Assembly: GCA_024734555.1 (NCBI GenBank)
Contig: JANPWX010019292.1
Coordinates: forward strand, 300,375 to 364,374
Direction: 5' to 3'
DNA: 64,000 nt
Origin: Trochalopteron elliotii
Lineage: Eukaryota; Chordata; Aves; Passeriformes; Leiothrichidae
A model generated the notes under the pieces. It worked only from the letters and a program-made list of their open reading frames with translations. It made no database searches and was not told the DNA's origin. The position numbers and the translations under genes were made by a program. Shown here in pieces: positions 32,660-44,267 of the stretch. The first letter of the stretch is position 1. Each line of letters begins with the position of its first letter.

Positions 32660-35421
32660 TAGCCCAGCTGAGGTGCGTGTATTCTAATGCATGCAGCATG
32701 GGTAACAAACAAGAACTGGAGGCCATGGTGCAACAGCAAAGCTATGATGTAATTGCCATCACAGAAACATGGTGGAACAACTCATAGCTGGAGCACTGCA
32801 CTTGATGGCTACAAGCTCTTCAGAAGAGACAGGAAAAGGAGAAGAGGTAGAGGGGTGGCCCTTTATATTAGGGAGGCTTTTGATGCCATAGGTATTGAAA
32901 CTAATGATGATAAAGTTGAATGCCTATGGGTAAGAGTTAAGGGGAAGGCCAACAAGGCTGACATCCTACTGGGAGTCTGTTATTGTCCACCCAACCAGGA
33001 AGAAGAGGTGAACAACTTATTCTATAAGCAGCTAGAGAATTTGTCAGGATCATCAGCCCTTGTTCTTGTAGGTGACTTCAACTTGCCAGACATCTGCTGG
33101 GAACTTATTACAGAAGAAAAAAAACAGTCCAGGAAATTTTTAGAGTGCTTGAAGGACAACTTTTTGTTGCATCTGGTGAGTGAGCCTACCAGGGAAGGGA
33201 CTATGTTAGATCTGTTGTTTGCAAATAGAGATGGGCTGGTGGGAGATGTGGTGGTTGGAGGCCACTTGGGGCATAGTGATCATGAAATTATAGAGTTCTC
33301 GATATTTGGTGAAATGAGGAGGAACATCAATAAGACTTTTACATTGGACTTCCGGAGGGCAGACTTTGGCCTATTTAGGAGACTTATTCAGAGAGTTCAT
33401 TGGGAAGCAGCCCTTAAAAACAAAGGAGTTCGGGAAACCTGGGTGTACTTCAAAACAGAGATCTTGAGGGCACAGGAACAGACTGTCCCTGTGTGCCGAA
33501 AGACGAGTTGACAAGGCAAATGTCCGGCCTGGATGGGCAAGGCAGTTTTGGAGGAACTTAGGAATAAAAAGAGGAGGTATCATCTTTGGAAGGAGGGCCA
33601 GGTCTCTCAGGAAGCATTTAAGGGGGTTGCTAGAACATGTAGAAAAAGAATTAGGGAGGCCAAAGCTCAGTTTGAACTCAAAATAGCAACTTCTGTAAAG
33701 GATGATAAAAAATGTTTTTATAAATATATTAATAGTAAAAGGAAGGGTAAGACCAACCTTTGTTCTTTATTAGATGCGGGAGGGATCTTAGTAACTTCAG
33801 ATGAGGAGAAGGCAACGGTGCTTAATGCCTTCTTTGCCTCAGTTTTTAGTGGGAAGGTGGCTTGTCCTCAGGACAACTGTCCTCTTGGGTTGGTTGATGG
33901 TATCAGGGAGCAGAATGGTCCCCCCGTTATCCAGGAGGAGGCAGTCAGAGAACTGCTGAGCCGCTTGGATGTTCATACATCTATGGACCCAGATGGGATC
34001 CATCCCAGGGTGATGAGGGAGCTGGCAGATGAACTTGTGAAGCCGCTCTCCATCATTTACCAACAGTCCTGGCTCACTGGTGAGGTTCCAGATGACTGGA
34101 AGCTGGCCAATGTAACACCCATTCACAAAAAGGGTGGGAAGGAGGATGCCAGTAATTATAGACCAATCAGCCTGACTTCAAGTATCCAGTAAGTCATGGA
34201 GCAGTTTATACTGAGTGCCATCACACAGAACTTACAGGATGGCCAGGGTATCAGGCCCAGCCAGCATGGGTTTAGGAGGGGTAGGTCATGTTTGACCAAC
34301 CTGATCTCCTTTTATGACCAAGTGACCCGCCTGGTGGATGCAGGAAAGGCTATGGATGTTGTCTATTTGGACTTCAGCAAGGCCTTTGACACTGTTTCCC
34401 ACAGCATACTGTTGGAAAAGCTGGCAGCCCACGGCTTAGACAGGAGCACTCTTTGCTGGGTTAAGAACTGTCTGGATGGCCAAGCCCAGAGAATGGTGGT
34501 GAACGATGCTGCATCCAGCTGGCAGTCAGTCACCAGTGGTGTTCCTCAGGGGTCTGTGCTGGAGCCAGCTCTGTTCAATATTTTTTTGATGACATGGATG
34601 AGTCGTTCATTAGTAAATTTGCAGATGACACTAATCTGGGAGCATGTGTTGATCTATTGGAAGGGAGAAGGGCTCTGCAGAGAAACCTGGAATGGTTGGA
34701 AGGATGGGCAGAGTTCAATAGGATGAAGTTTAATAAGTCCAAGTGCCAAGTCCTGCATTTTGGCCACAATAACCCCCTGCAGTGTTATAGGCTGGGGATG
34801 GTGTGGCTGGACAGTGCCCAGGAGGAAAGGAACATGGGGGTACTGGTCAGCAGCCGACTGAACATGAGCCAGCATTGTGTGCAGGTGGCCAAGAAGGCCA
34901 ATGGCATCCTGGCCTGCATCAGGAATAGTGTGGCCAGCAGGAGCAGGGAGGTCATTCGTCCCCTGTACTCGGCACTGGTGAGGCCACACCTTGAGTGCTG
35001 TGTCCAGTTCTGGGCCCATCAGTTTAGGAAGGATGTTGAGATGCTTGAGCACGTCCAGAGGAGGGCAACAAGATTGGTGAGGGGCTTGGAACACAAGCCC
35101 TATGAGGAGCAGCTGAGGGAGCTGGGGTTGCTTAGCCTGGAGAAAAGGAGACTCAGAGGTGACCTTATCACTCTCTACAACTTCCTGAAAGGTGGCTGTA
35201 GTCAGGTGGGGGTTGGTCTCTTTCTCTAGGCAGCAACTGACAGAACGAGAGGACACAGTCTCAAGCTGTGCCAATGGAAATATAGGTTGGATATTAGGAA
35301 AAAGTTTTTTATGGAAAGAGTGATAAAGTACTGGAATTATCTGCCTGGGGAGGTGGTGGATTCACCATCCCTGGATGTGTTTAAAAAAAGACTGGATGTG
35401 GCACTTGGTGCCGTGGTTTAG
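32660..35421 (+). pseudogene. CR1 ORF2 protein: endonuclease plus reverse transcriptase, broken
   Basis: Enzyme that nicks the target and copies the CR1 RNA. The AP-type endonuclease starts near 32,668 (YSNACSMGNK), with ITETWW, GDFNLPDICW near 33,070 and HSDHEIIEF near 33,278, so all its main catalytic residues are kept. The reverse transcriptase follows: NYRPISL near 34,155, [11 protein letters not shown] near 34,371, SGVPQGSVL near 34,536 and the catalytic FADD at 34,618-34,629. The thumb and C-terminal part run to TAG 35,419-35,421. Breaks: a frame change at about 32,787, TGA 33,509, TAA 34,190 and a frame change between 34,560 and 34,610. Confidence 0.9.
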
Positions 35422-35510
35422 TTGAGGTGTTAGGGCATGGGTTGGACTCGATGATCTTGAAGGTCTCTTCCAACTTAATCATTCTGTGATTCTGTGATTC
35501 TGTTGCATAT

Positions 35511-35830
35511 TTTGGTTACCAATATATATTAAAGATACTGAAGAGTTATGGGAATGAAGGAGAAAACATCACATAAGAAGGTGGTGAAGGTGCTATTCTC
35601 TATTTCCTCCACAGCAAAACCTCTCAGAGGAAAAAGTGTAATTGTTAATTGTCTCCCTGAGATGGTTTCCGAACTACAGTAATGGTTCCAGTACAGAGCC
35701 CAAATACCATATTAAGCTCAAGATCAGTGTTTTAATAATGTCTCCCAGGCAAAACATCACTAAGTGCTACAGCACATACCAAACTGCAAAAGCCAAAAAA
35801 GTCCTGACAGTAATACTGTTTTAGTGTGAG
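35511..35830. other. unassigned sequence
   Basis: Between the CR1 tail and a family-L LTR. Nothing recognisable beyond AT-rich sequence. Confidence 0.35.
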
Positions 35831-36265
35831 CTCCTCTCCCCACTGATCCATGGGTCCTGCTAGGAGCCTGCTCCAGTATAGGTTTCCCACAGGGTCATAG
35901 CCTCCTTCAGGCATCTACCTGCTCTGTTGTGGGGTCCTCCATGGGCTGCAGATGGATATCTGCTCCACTGTTAGTCTCCATGGGTTGCAGGGGCACAGCC
36001 TGCTTCATCATGGTCTTCACCATGGACTGCAGGGGAATCTGTTGATTGGAGCATCTCCTCCCTTTTTCTCTGTCTGCTCTGCAGCAACTTTTCTCCCTTC
36101 TTAAATGTTATCTCAGAGGTGTTACCACCATCGATGATTGGCTCAGCCTTGGCCAGCAGTGGGTCCATCTTGGAGCCAGCTGGCATTGGTTCTATCAGAC
36201 ATAGGGGAAGTTTCTAGCAGCTTTTCTAACAACTATCAAAACCTTGACATGCAAACTCAATACAA
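35831..36265 (-). mobile_element. LTR fragment, family L, 5' part
   Basis: Minus-strand 5' third of a family-L LTR, ending near ...AACTCAATACA at 36,265. It has the internal GGTCTTCACCATGGACTGCAG phrase and the ..TTAAATGTTATCTCAGAGG promoter block. The remaining 3' part is missing. Confidence 0.7.
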
Positions 36266-36471
36266 TAATGAGTGCTGCCCTTCCTCCTCAGCTTTTATTG
36301 CTGAGCACGGCATCATATTGTATCAAATATCCCTTTGGTCAGTTTGGGTCAACTATTGTGGCTTTGTCCCCTCCCAACCTCTTGGTTCCAGCCTACTGGA
36401 CTTTGGGTGGGGTGCAGGGGTTGGAGAAACAGCCTTGATGCTGTGCAAATACTGCTTGTCAGTAATGGGTG

Positions 36472-36918
36472 TGTGAGAAACGACGCTCACTTGTAAAATG
36501 TAAAAGGTTTATTAAACCTTTACAAAATGCAACGAAAGACTGAATAAGGAGAAAGAGCTGCCCTGGGAGTCTCCGTGACTAACAACCTCGTGCTTGTCTA
36601 CAAAATGGATGTCCTGCTTTTTATACCCTTGGCCCCTTCCAAAGTCTTTTCAGTTAACCCCTTCTTTGCTGTCCATTGGTGGAGATCACTTTCTTACATC
36701 TTGATTGGAGGTCAGGTGTTGCTATAGTAACAAGCCAGTCTTCCCCAAACACCCTGACTACCAAGGCCATCCTGTGACAACAATACAAGGGGGAGGGGAA
36801 AGAGGACTATGGGAGGACATATCACAATAACATAACTATACATCTACAAAACTTCTAACACGCATAATATTTATCTCTTAATTGTGAGAGCCAACCATCG
36901 CATTACCCATTTATAACA
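36472..36918 (-). mobile_element. solo LTR (proline-PBS family), nested in LTR X
   Basis: On the minus strand it reads TGTTATAAATGGGTAATGCG...GTTTCTCACA. A perfect 4-bp duplication, GGTG, lies at 36468-36471 and 36919-36922. TATAAAAAGC (rc near 36,620) and GTTTAATAAACC (rc near 36,512) are conserved with the 24 kb copy. Confidence 0.9.
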
Positions 36919-37004
36919 GGTGTGTTATCAACACGTTTCTAGCTACAAATACAAAGCACAGCACTGTGAGGGCTGCTATGAGGAAAGTTAACTCTATCCC
37001 AGTC

Positions 37005-37557
37005 AGTCTTGGGTTACAATGTAAGATGTAACCAAAAGTATGTATTCTATTACCATCTGTTAAAACCATGTGGGGCAGTGTTCTTTATCTCTTCCATGAC
37101 CCACCTCTCATAACTCCCTCTGGAAGGATATCTTCTGTTAATGGGCCATCAAACCTCACTGCATGACTGATAAAATTACATCATCCCATTGTGAGATGCT
37201 CCACCGAGGGGGAGGAACCAAGCATTCCTACCTGGATATAATCTGAGGATTAGAACAACATCAGGCAGCCTTATCCACTAAATTTCCAGAGGACAAGAAC
37301 TCCATAACCACCACTGGACTTTCAGAGGAAGATCAAACTCTTCTACAGGATCACTGCTTCAACAGAACCACATTTATCACTTCAAGAGGACTGCAGCCAC
37401 CATTTAATCAGACTGCTACCAACACCCTGACCAAAAGGGTGTCAGGCTGTGTTCTGACTCTGTCAGTGTTTCTGTATTATTGCATTTATTTTAATTTTCC
37501 TATTAAATTGTAGTTCTGACTTGGGATCTCCCACTGGTTTGCTTTCAAACTAGTACA
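37005..37557 (+). mobile_element. solo LTR, same family as the one in ERV-A gag
   Basis: Aligns end to end with 13,817-14,377, including GTGAGATGCTCC, ACCTGGATATAATCTG and TTCCTATTAAATTGTA. It starts AGTCTTGGGTTAC, where the terminal T has probably mutated to A, and ends ...TAGTACA. Flanks are CAGTC (37000-37004) and CAGTT (37558-37562), a 5-bp duplication with one change. It has one copy of the 15-bp unit that is repeated four times in the other copy. Confidence 0.85.
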
Positions 37558-38023
37558 CAGTTAGACCCAATATACCTGGGGATATCTTTTCTTGTGTTTG
37601 ACCACCCTCACAGTAAAAAGTTCATATGTTATTGGAGGTTAGGATTTTTCAGATTTTTCTCCTTTCTCTCAGGGATTTTTGTCCCATCTGTTGCCTAAGA
37701 GATGATAACAACTGGTACTTAAGAGACAAAAGAAGTGGCCAAGGAGGAAGGGGAAGGGTGCAACCGGCTACTCTCTTAGTTGGGGGGGCTTTCGCTTGGG
37801 AAGGGCAGAGATACCCTGAGTTACGCCTGGGGGGTGAGGGGATGGGCTCGGCTTCTCTCTCTCAGGATCAGAGTGGAGACAGGTGGGGTTTGGTGCCAGA
37901 CCATTGCTGCCCTGAGGATTCGCTGTCACTGTGGAGCTTTTGTCATCCCACTGATTTTCCTACTTTGGGTGAGCCTTTGCTCGTAAGAGCAACTGTTGAA
38001 CTGGGACCTTCTTAACACCCGAC

Positions 38024-38580
38024 TGTGGGAATTCCAGACACAGAAAATTCTCAAAATCTTGTGCATGTAGGTTCAAACACAGAAATGAATACCGGGTTCG
38101 ACCTGAGACCTTGGAAAAGGCTTCCAGATCTGGAGACCATAAGTAAGAATGTGGGTTTGTAGTTTAGATAAGAAACACATTAAGCTAGGTAGTGGAAAGT
38201 TTTAAGGTTTTAAAGTGTGGATATAGAAGTAGTTATAGAAATAGTAAAAAAGATAAGGTGTAGTACTGTAAGTTTGTGTGCCATTATATGATTGGTTAAA
38301 AAAGGTCCGCATTGTGGCAAGATGTGTGATACAATTAATTAGGGATTGGTGTTATAGTAAAAACATTCTTTGTGGCAGTAGTTTATTGGCTAGTTAACCT
38401 TTAAGAGACCTTGTAACCTGTGGTCTTGTGACCACTGACCATGAACGTCTGGTGTATGTGGTGAAGATGTTCTCACACTTCATGAGACTGTAGAAGAAGA
38501 GCAATAAATCATGTTTTAAGACGTCTCCCAGTGGTCCTGTCTCTCTTAAAATCCCGATACCCATCCTCACTGGAAAAGTA
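38024..38580 (+). mobile_element. LTR, family Y
   Basis: Starts TGTGGGAATTCCAGAC. It shares with 9,155-9,723 the stretch CGACCTGAGACCTTGGAAAAGG and the layout of AATAAA (near 38,501) and U5. The 3' boundary is uncertain and no duplication was read. Confidence 0.6.
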
Positions 38581-38590
38581 CCCTCACTGT

Positions 38591-39255
38591 TGTCCTGGGT
38601 TGACTTTATAATGCTGGTATCCCCATCGTCTGTTTTTTGGGTTTTTTTTTCCCAGAAATGGGTCCTGTAGCTTTAAACTAGGCCCAGAGAGATGGGGGAG
38701 GGGGGGAGGGAGAAGCAGCATGCAGTTTCATTGGCAGAAGCTTCATTTCCTCCCCCAGAATTCCTCTTTCACGGACTGTGCTGCCTAGCACATACAGCAG
38801 GAGAGAGCTCTACTTTGTTTTTAGTTAGTTTTTTCTAGTTAGCTGAGGCAGAGAATTTTCCTGGACTGTGCCTTCTCTTTCTTGGAACTGTTTGTCTCTG
38901 CTCTGGACCGAAAACCCAGAAAAACACAGGGAGCTCCTGCCTGTGGCCCACTGGGGCCTGGGATGCTGCATTCCAGCACTGGAGGGACTGAGAGAGACTG
39001 AGCGAGACCAAGACATACCCACAGAAGGACTCTGAATTTTGCCATCTCTTCAGAGCAACGAACGCTTTTATGGTTTAATATTATTCATTTTTTCATGTTT
39101 GTGAGTAATTTGCTTGTGAAATAAACAGGTTTTTTCCACATTTCTCCAAGGAGATTATCTCCCAAACCGGTTGGGTGAGGGGCTGCTGGAACCTGCCCTT
39201 TAGAGGAGACATCCTTTCGGGAAGTTTCCTTCCAAATTTGTCTCAAACCGGGACA
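38591..39255 (+). mobile_element. LTR starting TGTCCTGGGTTGAC
   Basis: Begins TGTCCTGGGTTGACTTTATA and ends ...TCAAACCGGGACA, near-palindromic termini. AATAAACAGG lies near 39,120 and a U5 with CAAACCGG follows. It directly abuts LTR Y on its left. No clear target duplication. Confidence 0.62.
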
Positions 39256-39418
39256 ACCATGTACTCGGGTGCCCCAGGGGAAGATCCAGGATGTTGAGCC
39301 CCTCCCCCCTCTCCCAGCTGCTTGTGGGAGCCTGGCTGCCACTGCCCAGCCCTGCTGCCTTCTGCCGCTGCTTCAGGTTAACTTAAACCCAATACCCCAT
39401 GTCTGCCCAACCCCCCTA

Positions 39419-39803
39419 TGTGCAATGATTGAAAGAAATGGACCGTGCAGTGCAAGCAAAGCCAAGCCAGTTTTATTACACTGATTACCAGTATTTATAG
39501 TTCTCTAACTTCTGCACAAAATTTTCCACTCAGATCCCCTTGTCCTGTTCCCTTAGTAACACAATCATTTTGGTTATCAAGTCCCTGTTACATCCTCTTG
39601 CACCAGAGATGTCCTTGTCAACATCCTCTCTCATCAGAGCAGTCAGACATGGTGTCTTCACTTCTTGTTCTTGCCTTGAGTTTATGTCTCCCACGGCCAG
39701 GAGGTCTGCGGTGCTACCCAGGTCAGCTTCTGTAGCTATCTGATCTTCCACACCTGTGATTCCTGCTATAGCTGCTGAGTTTCTGATACATTTTGTTTAC
39801 CAC
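39419..39803 (-). mobile_element. LTR, betaretrovirus-like
   Basis: On the minus strand it starts TGGTAAACAAAATGTATC. It has TATAAATACTGG near 39,493, AATAAAACTGGC near 39,468 and a U5 that ends ...CATTGCACA. Flanks are CCCCTA and CCCCGG, four of six bases matching, as a decayed 6-bp duplication would. Confidence 0.68.
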
Positions 39804-40930
39804 CCCGGGTGAGCCCTCCTCTGCCATTCCAGCTTGCTGCTCCGAAGTTCCTGCTGCAGTCCATTCTGCCATCTGGAGGGGGACCAGGATCGGCTGCCCC
39901 TGTGGGTTTGTAAAGGAAGCCCCTTTTCTATCTCTTCTGCCAGCTCACCCTCCATTACCCATTTGAGAGAGATAGCTGAGCTTGCACCACAGCGCCCCTC
40001 GCAGTCATGGGGGGATCATCACACCTGTTCTGCCCAGCCAGGAGGCAACAGCGCCCCTGCCATCTGTGACCATAACTACACCAAAGGAGAAAGTGCTTGA
40101 CAGATGAGAGAAGGCTGTGATTGCGTTTCTGTTTTTGTTTGTTGTTGCTGCTGTTGTTGTTGTTTGTTTGCCTTGTTATACATATATATACCTGTAAATA
40201 ACTGTTATTCCTTTTCCCATATCTTTGCCTGAGAGCCCTGTAATTTCAAAGTTATAATAATTTGGAGGGAACAGGGTCCCATTTTCCATTCCAAGGGAGG
40301 TTCCCATCTTCCTTGGCAGACACCTGTCCTTCAAACCAGGACATATGTTTAAATGGAATTTACTGCATTTCAATTTGTGCCCATAGCCTCTTGTCCTTTT
40401 ATTGGGCACCAATGAAAAGATTCTGGCTTTGTCTTCTTTATTCCCTCCATCAGGGATTTCTCTTCTCCAGGCTGATAATTACCCTCCCTCAACCTGCTGA
40501 CAACACTCCTAACGCAGTCCAGGATACCATTAACTTCCTTTGCAGCAAGGGCACATTGCTGGCTCATGTTCAGCTCTTCCACCAGGACCCCTGGGTCCTT
40601 TTCCCCAAAGCTTCTTTCCAGCTGGGAGTGACTCAGCGAAGGTTTTTCCTCCTCAGATGAAGGATCTTGTACTTCTCCTTATTGAACTGCATGAGGTTCT
40701 TGTCAGCCCATTTCTCTAGTCTGTCCACGTCCCTCTAGAATGTTGGCACATCCCTCCTGTGTACCAGCCACTCCTCCCAGTTCTGTGTCATCTGCAAATG
40801 TGTGGGAGGTGCACCCTGTGTCATCATTTGGGTTATTAACAAGGACATTAAATATTTGCCTCAGTATGATCCTGGGATGCACCATTAGCGATTGGCCTCT
40901 AGCTGGCCTTTGTGCCTGTCCTGGGTACAG

Positions 40931-41278
40931 AGACAAGGGGATGGAGCTTTCAGCACTGTTTATTCAATATCATTTTATGCCACAGCCACGGACATGGTTT
41001 CAGAAGGGGAAATGCTGTGGCTGGAAATGGAGAAAGAGCCATTTTGTCTGTCTCACTCCAGTGAAGGGACCTGTAGACACAGCATCCCATGCCTGGCCAT
41101 TTTCTTTTTTTTTTTTCCCATTTCCTGTCTTTCTAGGACGTTTTTGCAGGATAGGGGACTGAAGAGAACAGAGGCACTGCTCCCAAGGCCTGGTGCTGAA
41201 GTGACAGCTCCGAATGGCAGCCAAGACCAGCAGGGCTGGGGGCACGGTTTACAGTGCCTGGTCAGACTGTTTTCCCCC
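40931..41278 (-). mobile_element. LTR-like remnant
   Basis: On the minus strand it has CATAAAATGATATTGAATAAAC at its end (near 40,955-40,977), an A-rich tract (rc of the T run near 41,105) and a U3-like body. It is cut on its right by the family-L solo LTR at 41,279. It may be part of the ERV-M 3' LTR or a separate LTR; I could not decide. Confidence 0.4.
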
Positions 41279-42358
41279 TGTAGTGGGTTAATGCTGGCCC
41301 AATGCCAGGCACCCACCAAAGCCAATCACTCACTCCCCTCCAAATTGGACAGAGGAGAGAAAATATATCTCATGAATTGAGATAAGGACTGGGAGAGATC
41401 ACTCATCAAATACCATCACAAGCAAAACAGGCTCTAATTAGAGATAGGAAGTGAATTTATTACTAGCAAAATTAGAGCAGGATAATGAGAAGTGAAATAA
41501 GACCCTTGAGAACACCTCCCCCCCACCCCTCCCTCCTTCCCAGCTCTACCTCCTACCCTAGAGATGCAAGGAGACTGAATGGGGTTATGGTTGGTCCATC
41601 ATCCATGTCTTCTTCCGCTGCTCAGGGAGAGGACTCCTTTTCCTGCTGCACTGTGGGGTCCCTCCCACAGAAAACAGTTCTCCGTGAACTTCTCTGACAT
41701 GAGTCCATTTCACCAGCAACAGCTCTTTGCAAACTGCTGCAATGCAAGTCCATCCCATGGGCAACAGTTCTCCCCAGACTGATGCAACAATGGCCACTCT
41801 TTCACATGATGCACTCTTTCAAGGACAGGCTGCTCCAGTATGGGAGCAGGGCCCCTCTCTCCACAGGTCTCCTATGGGATCACAGCCTCCTTTAAAGTAT
41901 CCACCTGCTCTGGCATGGGGCTCCTCCACAGGCTGCAGGTGGATCTCTGCATCCCCATGGACTTCTATGGGCTGGAGGGGGACAACCTGCTTCATCATGG
42001 TCTTCACCATGGGTTTCAGAGCAATCTCGGCTCTGGTGCCTGGAGCATCTCCTCCCCCTCCTTCTCCACTGACCTTGGTGTCTGCATAGTTGTTCGTCTC
42101 ACATGTTCTCATTCCACTCTTCTCTGGCTGAAATAACAACTGTACAATAACATTTTGTTTTTCTTTCTTCTTAAATATGTTATCACAGAAGCGTTATCAT
42201 AATTTCTAATTGGCCCAACTTTGGCCAACAGCATGTCCATCTTTGGAGCATCCAGGGATTGGCTCTGCCAGACACGGAAGAAGCTTCTAGCAGCTTCTCA
42301 CAGAAGCCACCCCTGTAGCCTCCCTGCTACCAAAACCAGGCCATGCAAAACCAATACA
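41279..42358 (-). mobile_element. complete solo LTR, family L (ERVL-type)
   Basis: The reference copy in this window (1,080 bp). On the minus strand it reads TGTATTGGTTTTGCATGG...TTAACCCACTACA. A 5-bp duplication, CCCCC, lies at 41274-41278 and 42359-42363. It includes ACATATTTAAGAAG, the CAAGGTCAGTGGAGAAGG phrase, a series of imperfect 40-60-bp GGAGCAG..GACTG-type units, and AATAAATTC near 41,457. A 5-bp duplication fits an ERVL-type integrase. Other copies, all partial or broken, are at 3.9, 5.6, 6.1, 11.2, 35.8 and 49.8-52.4 kb. Confidence 0.88.
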
Positions 42359-42363
42359 CCCCC

Positions 42364-42754
42364 CAGCGTGGCAGACCAGTGGTAGCGGCAGTGCAGGAAC
42401 ATGGCACTGAACTGATCTCAGCAGGAAGAGAGAGACACCCATCGCCACCGCCACTGATGCAGAGAGAGAGCAGGAAAACCAATACCACAGATCCAGAGCT
42501 GCTCCAGGCAGTGTCAGCACTCCTTGATGGCAATTGAGAGATGGGACCCCATGGTTTGCATGCATGAATTCGATTTATTGATTCCAATGCTCAGTTTATA
42601 TACTTTTTCAGCTGTAGCTAAAATCAGTAACAATCACAACATTTACATTTCCTAGTAACATTGCTTAATCATAGCTTTGCACAGACTCGCACAGGCATGT
42701 ACGGTCTTGCATGGTTTGTATAAACAAAGCATACCAAGCACACCCAAGCACACA
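42364..42754 (-). mobile_element. 3' LTR of ERV-M
   Basis: Begins on the minus strand at TGTGTGCTTGGGTG, just after a purine run (GGAGGAAGCAAAAGA) that follows the env stop. It has GTATATAAACTGAGC near 42,600 and CAATAAATCG near 42,572. The U5 end is cut by the solo LTR at 41,279-42,358 and may resume at about 41,200-41,273. Confidence 0.62.
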
Positions 42755-42774
42755 GTTATCTTTTGCTTCCTCCT

Positions 42775-43426
42775 TCATGGTTCTGCATTCTTTTCCCAAG
42801 GCTTGCAGCCTACCAGAGTTAGCATGTCTGTGTCGGTAAGCTGAGCAGTACTCTCAGTCCTGCTTTCTAGCTGTATTTCCATATCTCCCCCTTTCTGTTC
42901 CACCAGTAAGATTCTCTTCATAGACCTGTTTATCAGTTTTTGAACACATTGCAAAATACAAGGCAAGCAAATCATCATAAGCAACAATACAGCTAAAACA
43001 AATTCCTGTTTTAACTAAATTTTTAAGCCATCCAGTAAGCCCCCATCCCTCAAGTATGTGTCCAAACCAATCGCTATCATCTACAAGTCTTAATTTGGTA
43101 ATACTATCTTGAAGGGCCTGTATGCTGGCATGAATAGACTGAGAATTGTCAGACAGGTTCATGCAGCATAAACCTTCAAAGTCTTCACATCCATGGCCAT
43201 AAGAATATGCCTTAAGTAAATAAGAAACTGTATTAGGTAAGATGGTGAAGGGTTTTAAAGTGTAGTAATGTGATTTTATAGAGTAAGCTAAGAGTTTAGA
43301 TGTTATAATAGAAGCATGTGTGTAGGTGAGGTAAAAGCTATTGGGTGAAGGACAGACGCAGCGCGGCAGAATTAAGCAAAGGTGATAGGTTAGAAAAACA
43401 AAATAAACTCTGTGCCAACTTTCCAT
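42775..43426 (-). pseudogene. env: ERV-M env, transmembrane subunit, broken
   Basis: Minus-strand Env fusion subunit. A CX6CC motif is visible (CEDFEGLCC, 43,163-43,188), followed by MNLSDNSQSIHASI and an amphipathic stretch ending WFGHILEGWGLTGWL. The frame then shifts into the membrane anchor (LLMMICLPCILQCVQKLI) and a short tail ending at the TGA at 42,775. Upstream (to 43,550) the N-terminal part is shot through with stops. The CX6CC form is that of gammaretroviral-type envelopes, which some betaretroviruses and alpharetroviruses also carry. Confidence 0.75.
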
Positions 43427-43550
43427 TGGATCAGAATGTTATATATTGCTTTGTAACAATGAAACTTGTGACTATTTTTGCACTATGGCTGACTTCTTAC
43501 TCCTCTAAAATCTCACGACCTCTGAGGCTGATTTTTATCTGAGTAATAAA

Positions 43551-44267
43551 TCATTTAATAGCCCTCCAGTAGTCCCATCCCTTCATTAAGGCATCGGTAA
43601 TAGGAAAGTTTCCAACTTTATTTATTCCTAACCAGGTCTTGTTAGTAAAATACCATCCAGCTGGCTCACCACGCTTTTTAGACCACTTAGCATTGCACCA
43701 CTCCACTGGCTCAATTCGACCTGGGGCAGTACAATCTCTGTGCATTGTCAAATTGTATAAGGCATCCCACTCACTTTTCTCCAAAGGCATGGCTACTAAA
43801 CAAGTTTGAAAAGGATTACTGGGGGAGGTCATAGATAGGCACAATGTAGATTCGTTTAAAGCTTGAGCTAGTGTAAGCCACACATTGCATTCTGGAAGGG
43901 GTGTCATTGTGACCACCACTCCTTTGTTGAGAAGGAGTCCTACCAAGAAGACCAGCCTGAGAAGACAGATCTGGCTCCCATAGATACCAATGCAGAAGCC
44001 AGCCATACTCCTGGCCACACATCAATTTTAAAATAACACAATCACCATACGAATAGCACAAAGGATCACACTGTGGGCAATCCTGGTGCCCGTGCTCCGA
44101 TGAGCAATACTACTTTCTCTGACACCTGTAACACAAACACAATGCCCACGCTTGGTGGGAATAGTCTCTGCAAATAAAACAAGGAATAGGGTTATTTTCA
44201 AGGGTAAGTCCGAGTCTCCACTCTCTTCACTCATGTCATTCTTCGCAAATGGAGGCTTGTTCTGCAT
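43551..44267 (-). pseudogene. env: ERV-M env, signal and surface subunit N terminus
   Basis: Two overlapping minus-strand frames. The upstream one (44,028-44,267) holds a short leader. The downstream one (43,551-44,018) has a hydrophobic signal (LLRLVFLVGLLL), then the surface start CNVWLTLAQ, SPSNPFQTCLV, several N-glycosylation motifs (NES, NLT, NKT) and WCNAKW. It stops at 43,551. The rest of the surface subunit is missing or unreadable before the transmembrane part. Confidence 0.7.

Larger units (their letters stand above)
31300..35510 (+). mobile_element. nearly full-length CR1 LINE retrotransposon
   Basis: About 4.2 kb. A 5' untranslated region (near GCATGGCACGTCTCTGAGG) is followed by ORF1 with coiled-coil and esterase-like parts, then ORF2 with endonuclease and reverse transcriptase. 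The 3' tail ends in tandem ATTCTGTG units at 35,480-35,503, the hallmark of CR1. Presence of the 5' region is unusual, since most CR1 copies are 5'-truncated. Several stops and frame changes make it inactive. No target duplication could be read. Confidence 0.9.
36266..37575 (-). mobile_element. LTR, family X, interrupted twice
   Basis: Three pieces of one minus-strand family-X LTR: 36,266-36,471, 36,919-37,004 and 37,558-37,575. They are separated by two solo LTRs, each with its own target duplication. The joined order matches the copy at 4,110-4,670, for example GTTATCAACAC and AAAGCACAGCACTGTGAGG. The outer right end is GACCCAATATA. Confidence 0.8.
37635..40349 (-). mobile_element. LTR, family Z, interrupted by other LTRs
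   Basis: The outer ends of a minus-strand LTR: 37,635-38,023 and 39,804-40,349. The right end, rc TGTCCTGGTTTGAAGG, matches that of 61,806-62,786 (CAAAGTTATAATAATT, CATATCTTTGCCTGA, TTCCAAGGGAGGTTCCC). The left end shares GGTTAGGAT and TTTTGTCCCAT. Three LTR-like blocks lie inside (38,024-38,580, 38,591-39,255, 39,419-39,803). Confidence 0.65.
37576..40930 (-). mobile_element. CR1 fragment, interrupted by LTR Z
   Basis: A short left piece (37,576-37,634: GACCACCCTCACAGTAAAAA) and a long right piece (40,350-40,930) form one minus-strand CR1 reverse-transcriptase C-terminal region. The right piece starts TATGTTTAAATGGAATT and includes the conserved CTCTTGTCC, GGCTCATGTTCAGC and CACATCCCTCCTGTGTACC stretches. 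Many stops. LTR Z lies between the two pieces. Confidence 0.72.

Noticed and set aside
37005..37557. A 6-bp target duplication for this LTR
   Set aside because: Only CAGT plus one mismatched base fits. Five bases agree with the perfect 5-bp CCCCA duplication of the same family at 13.8 kb.
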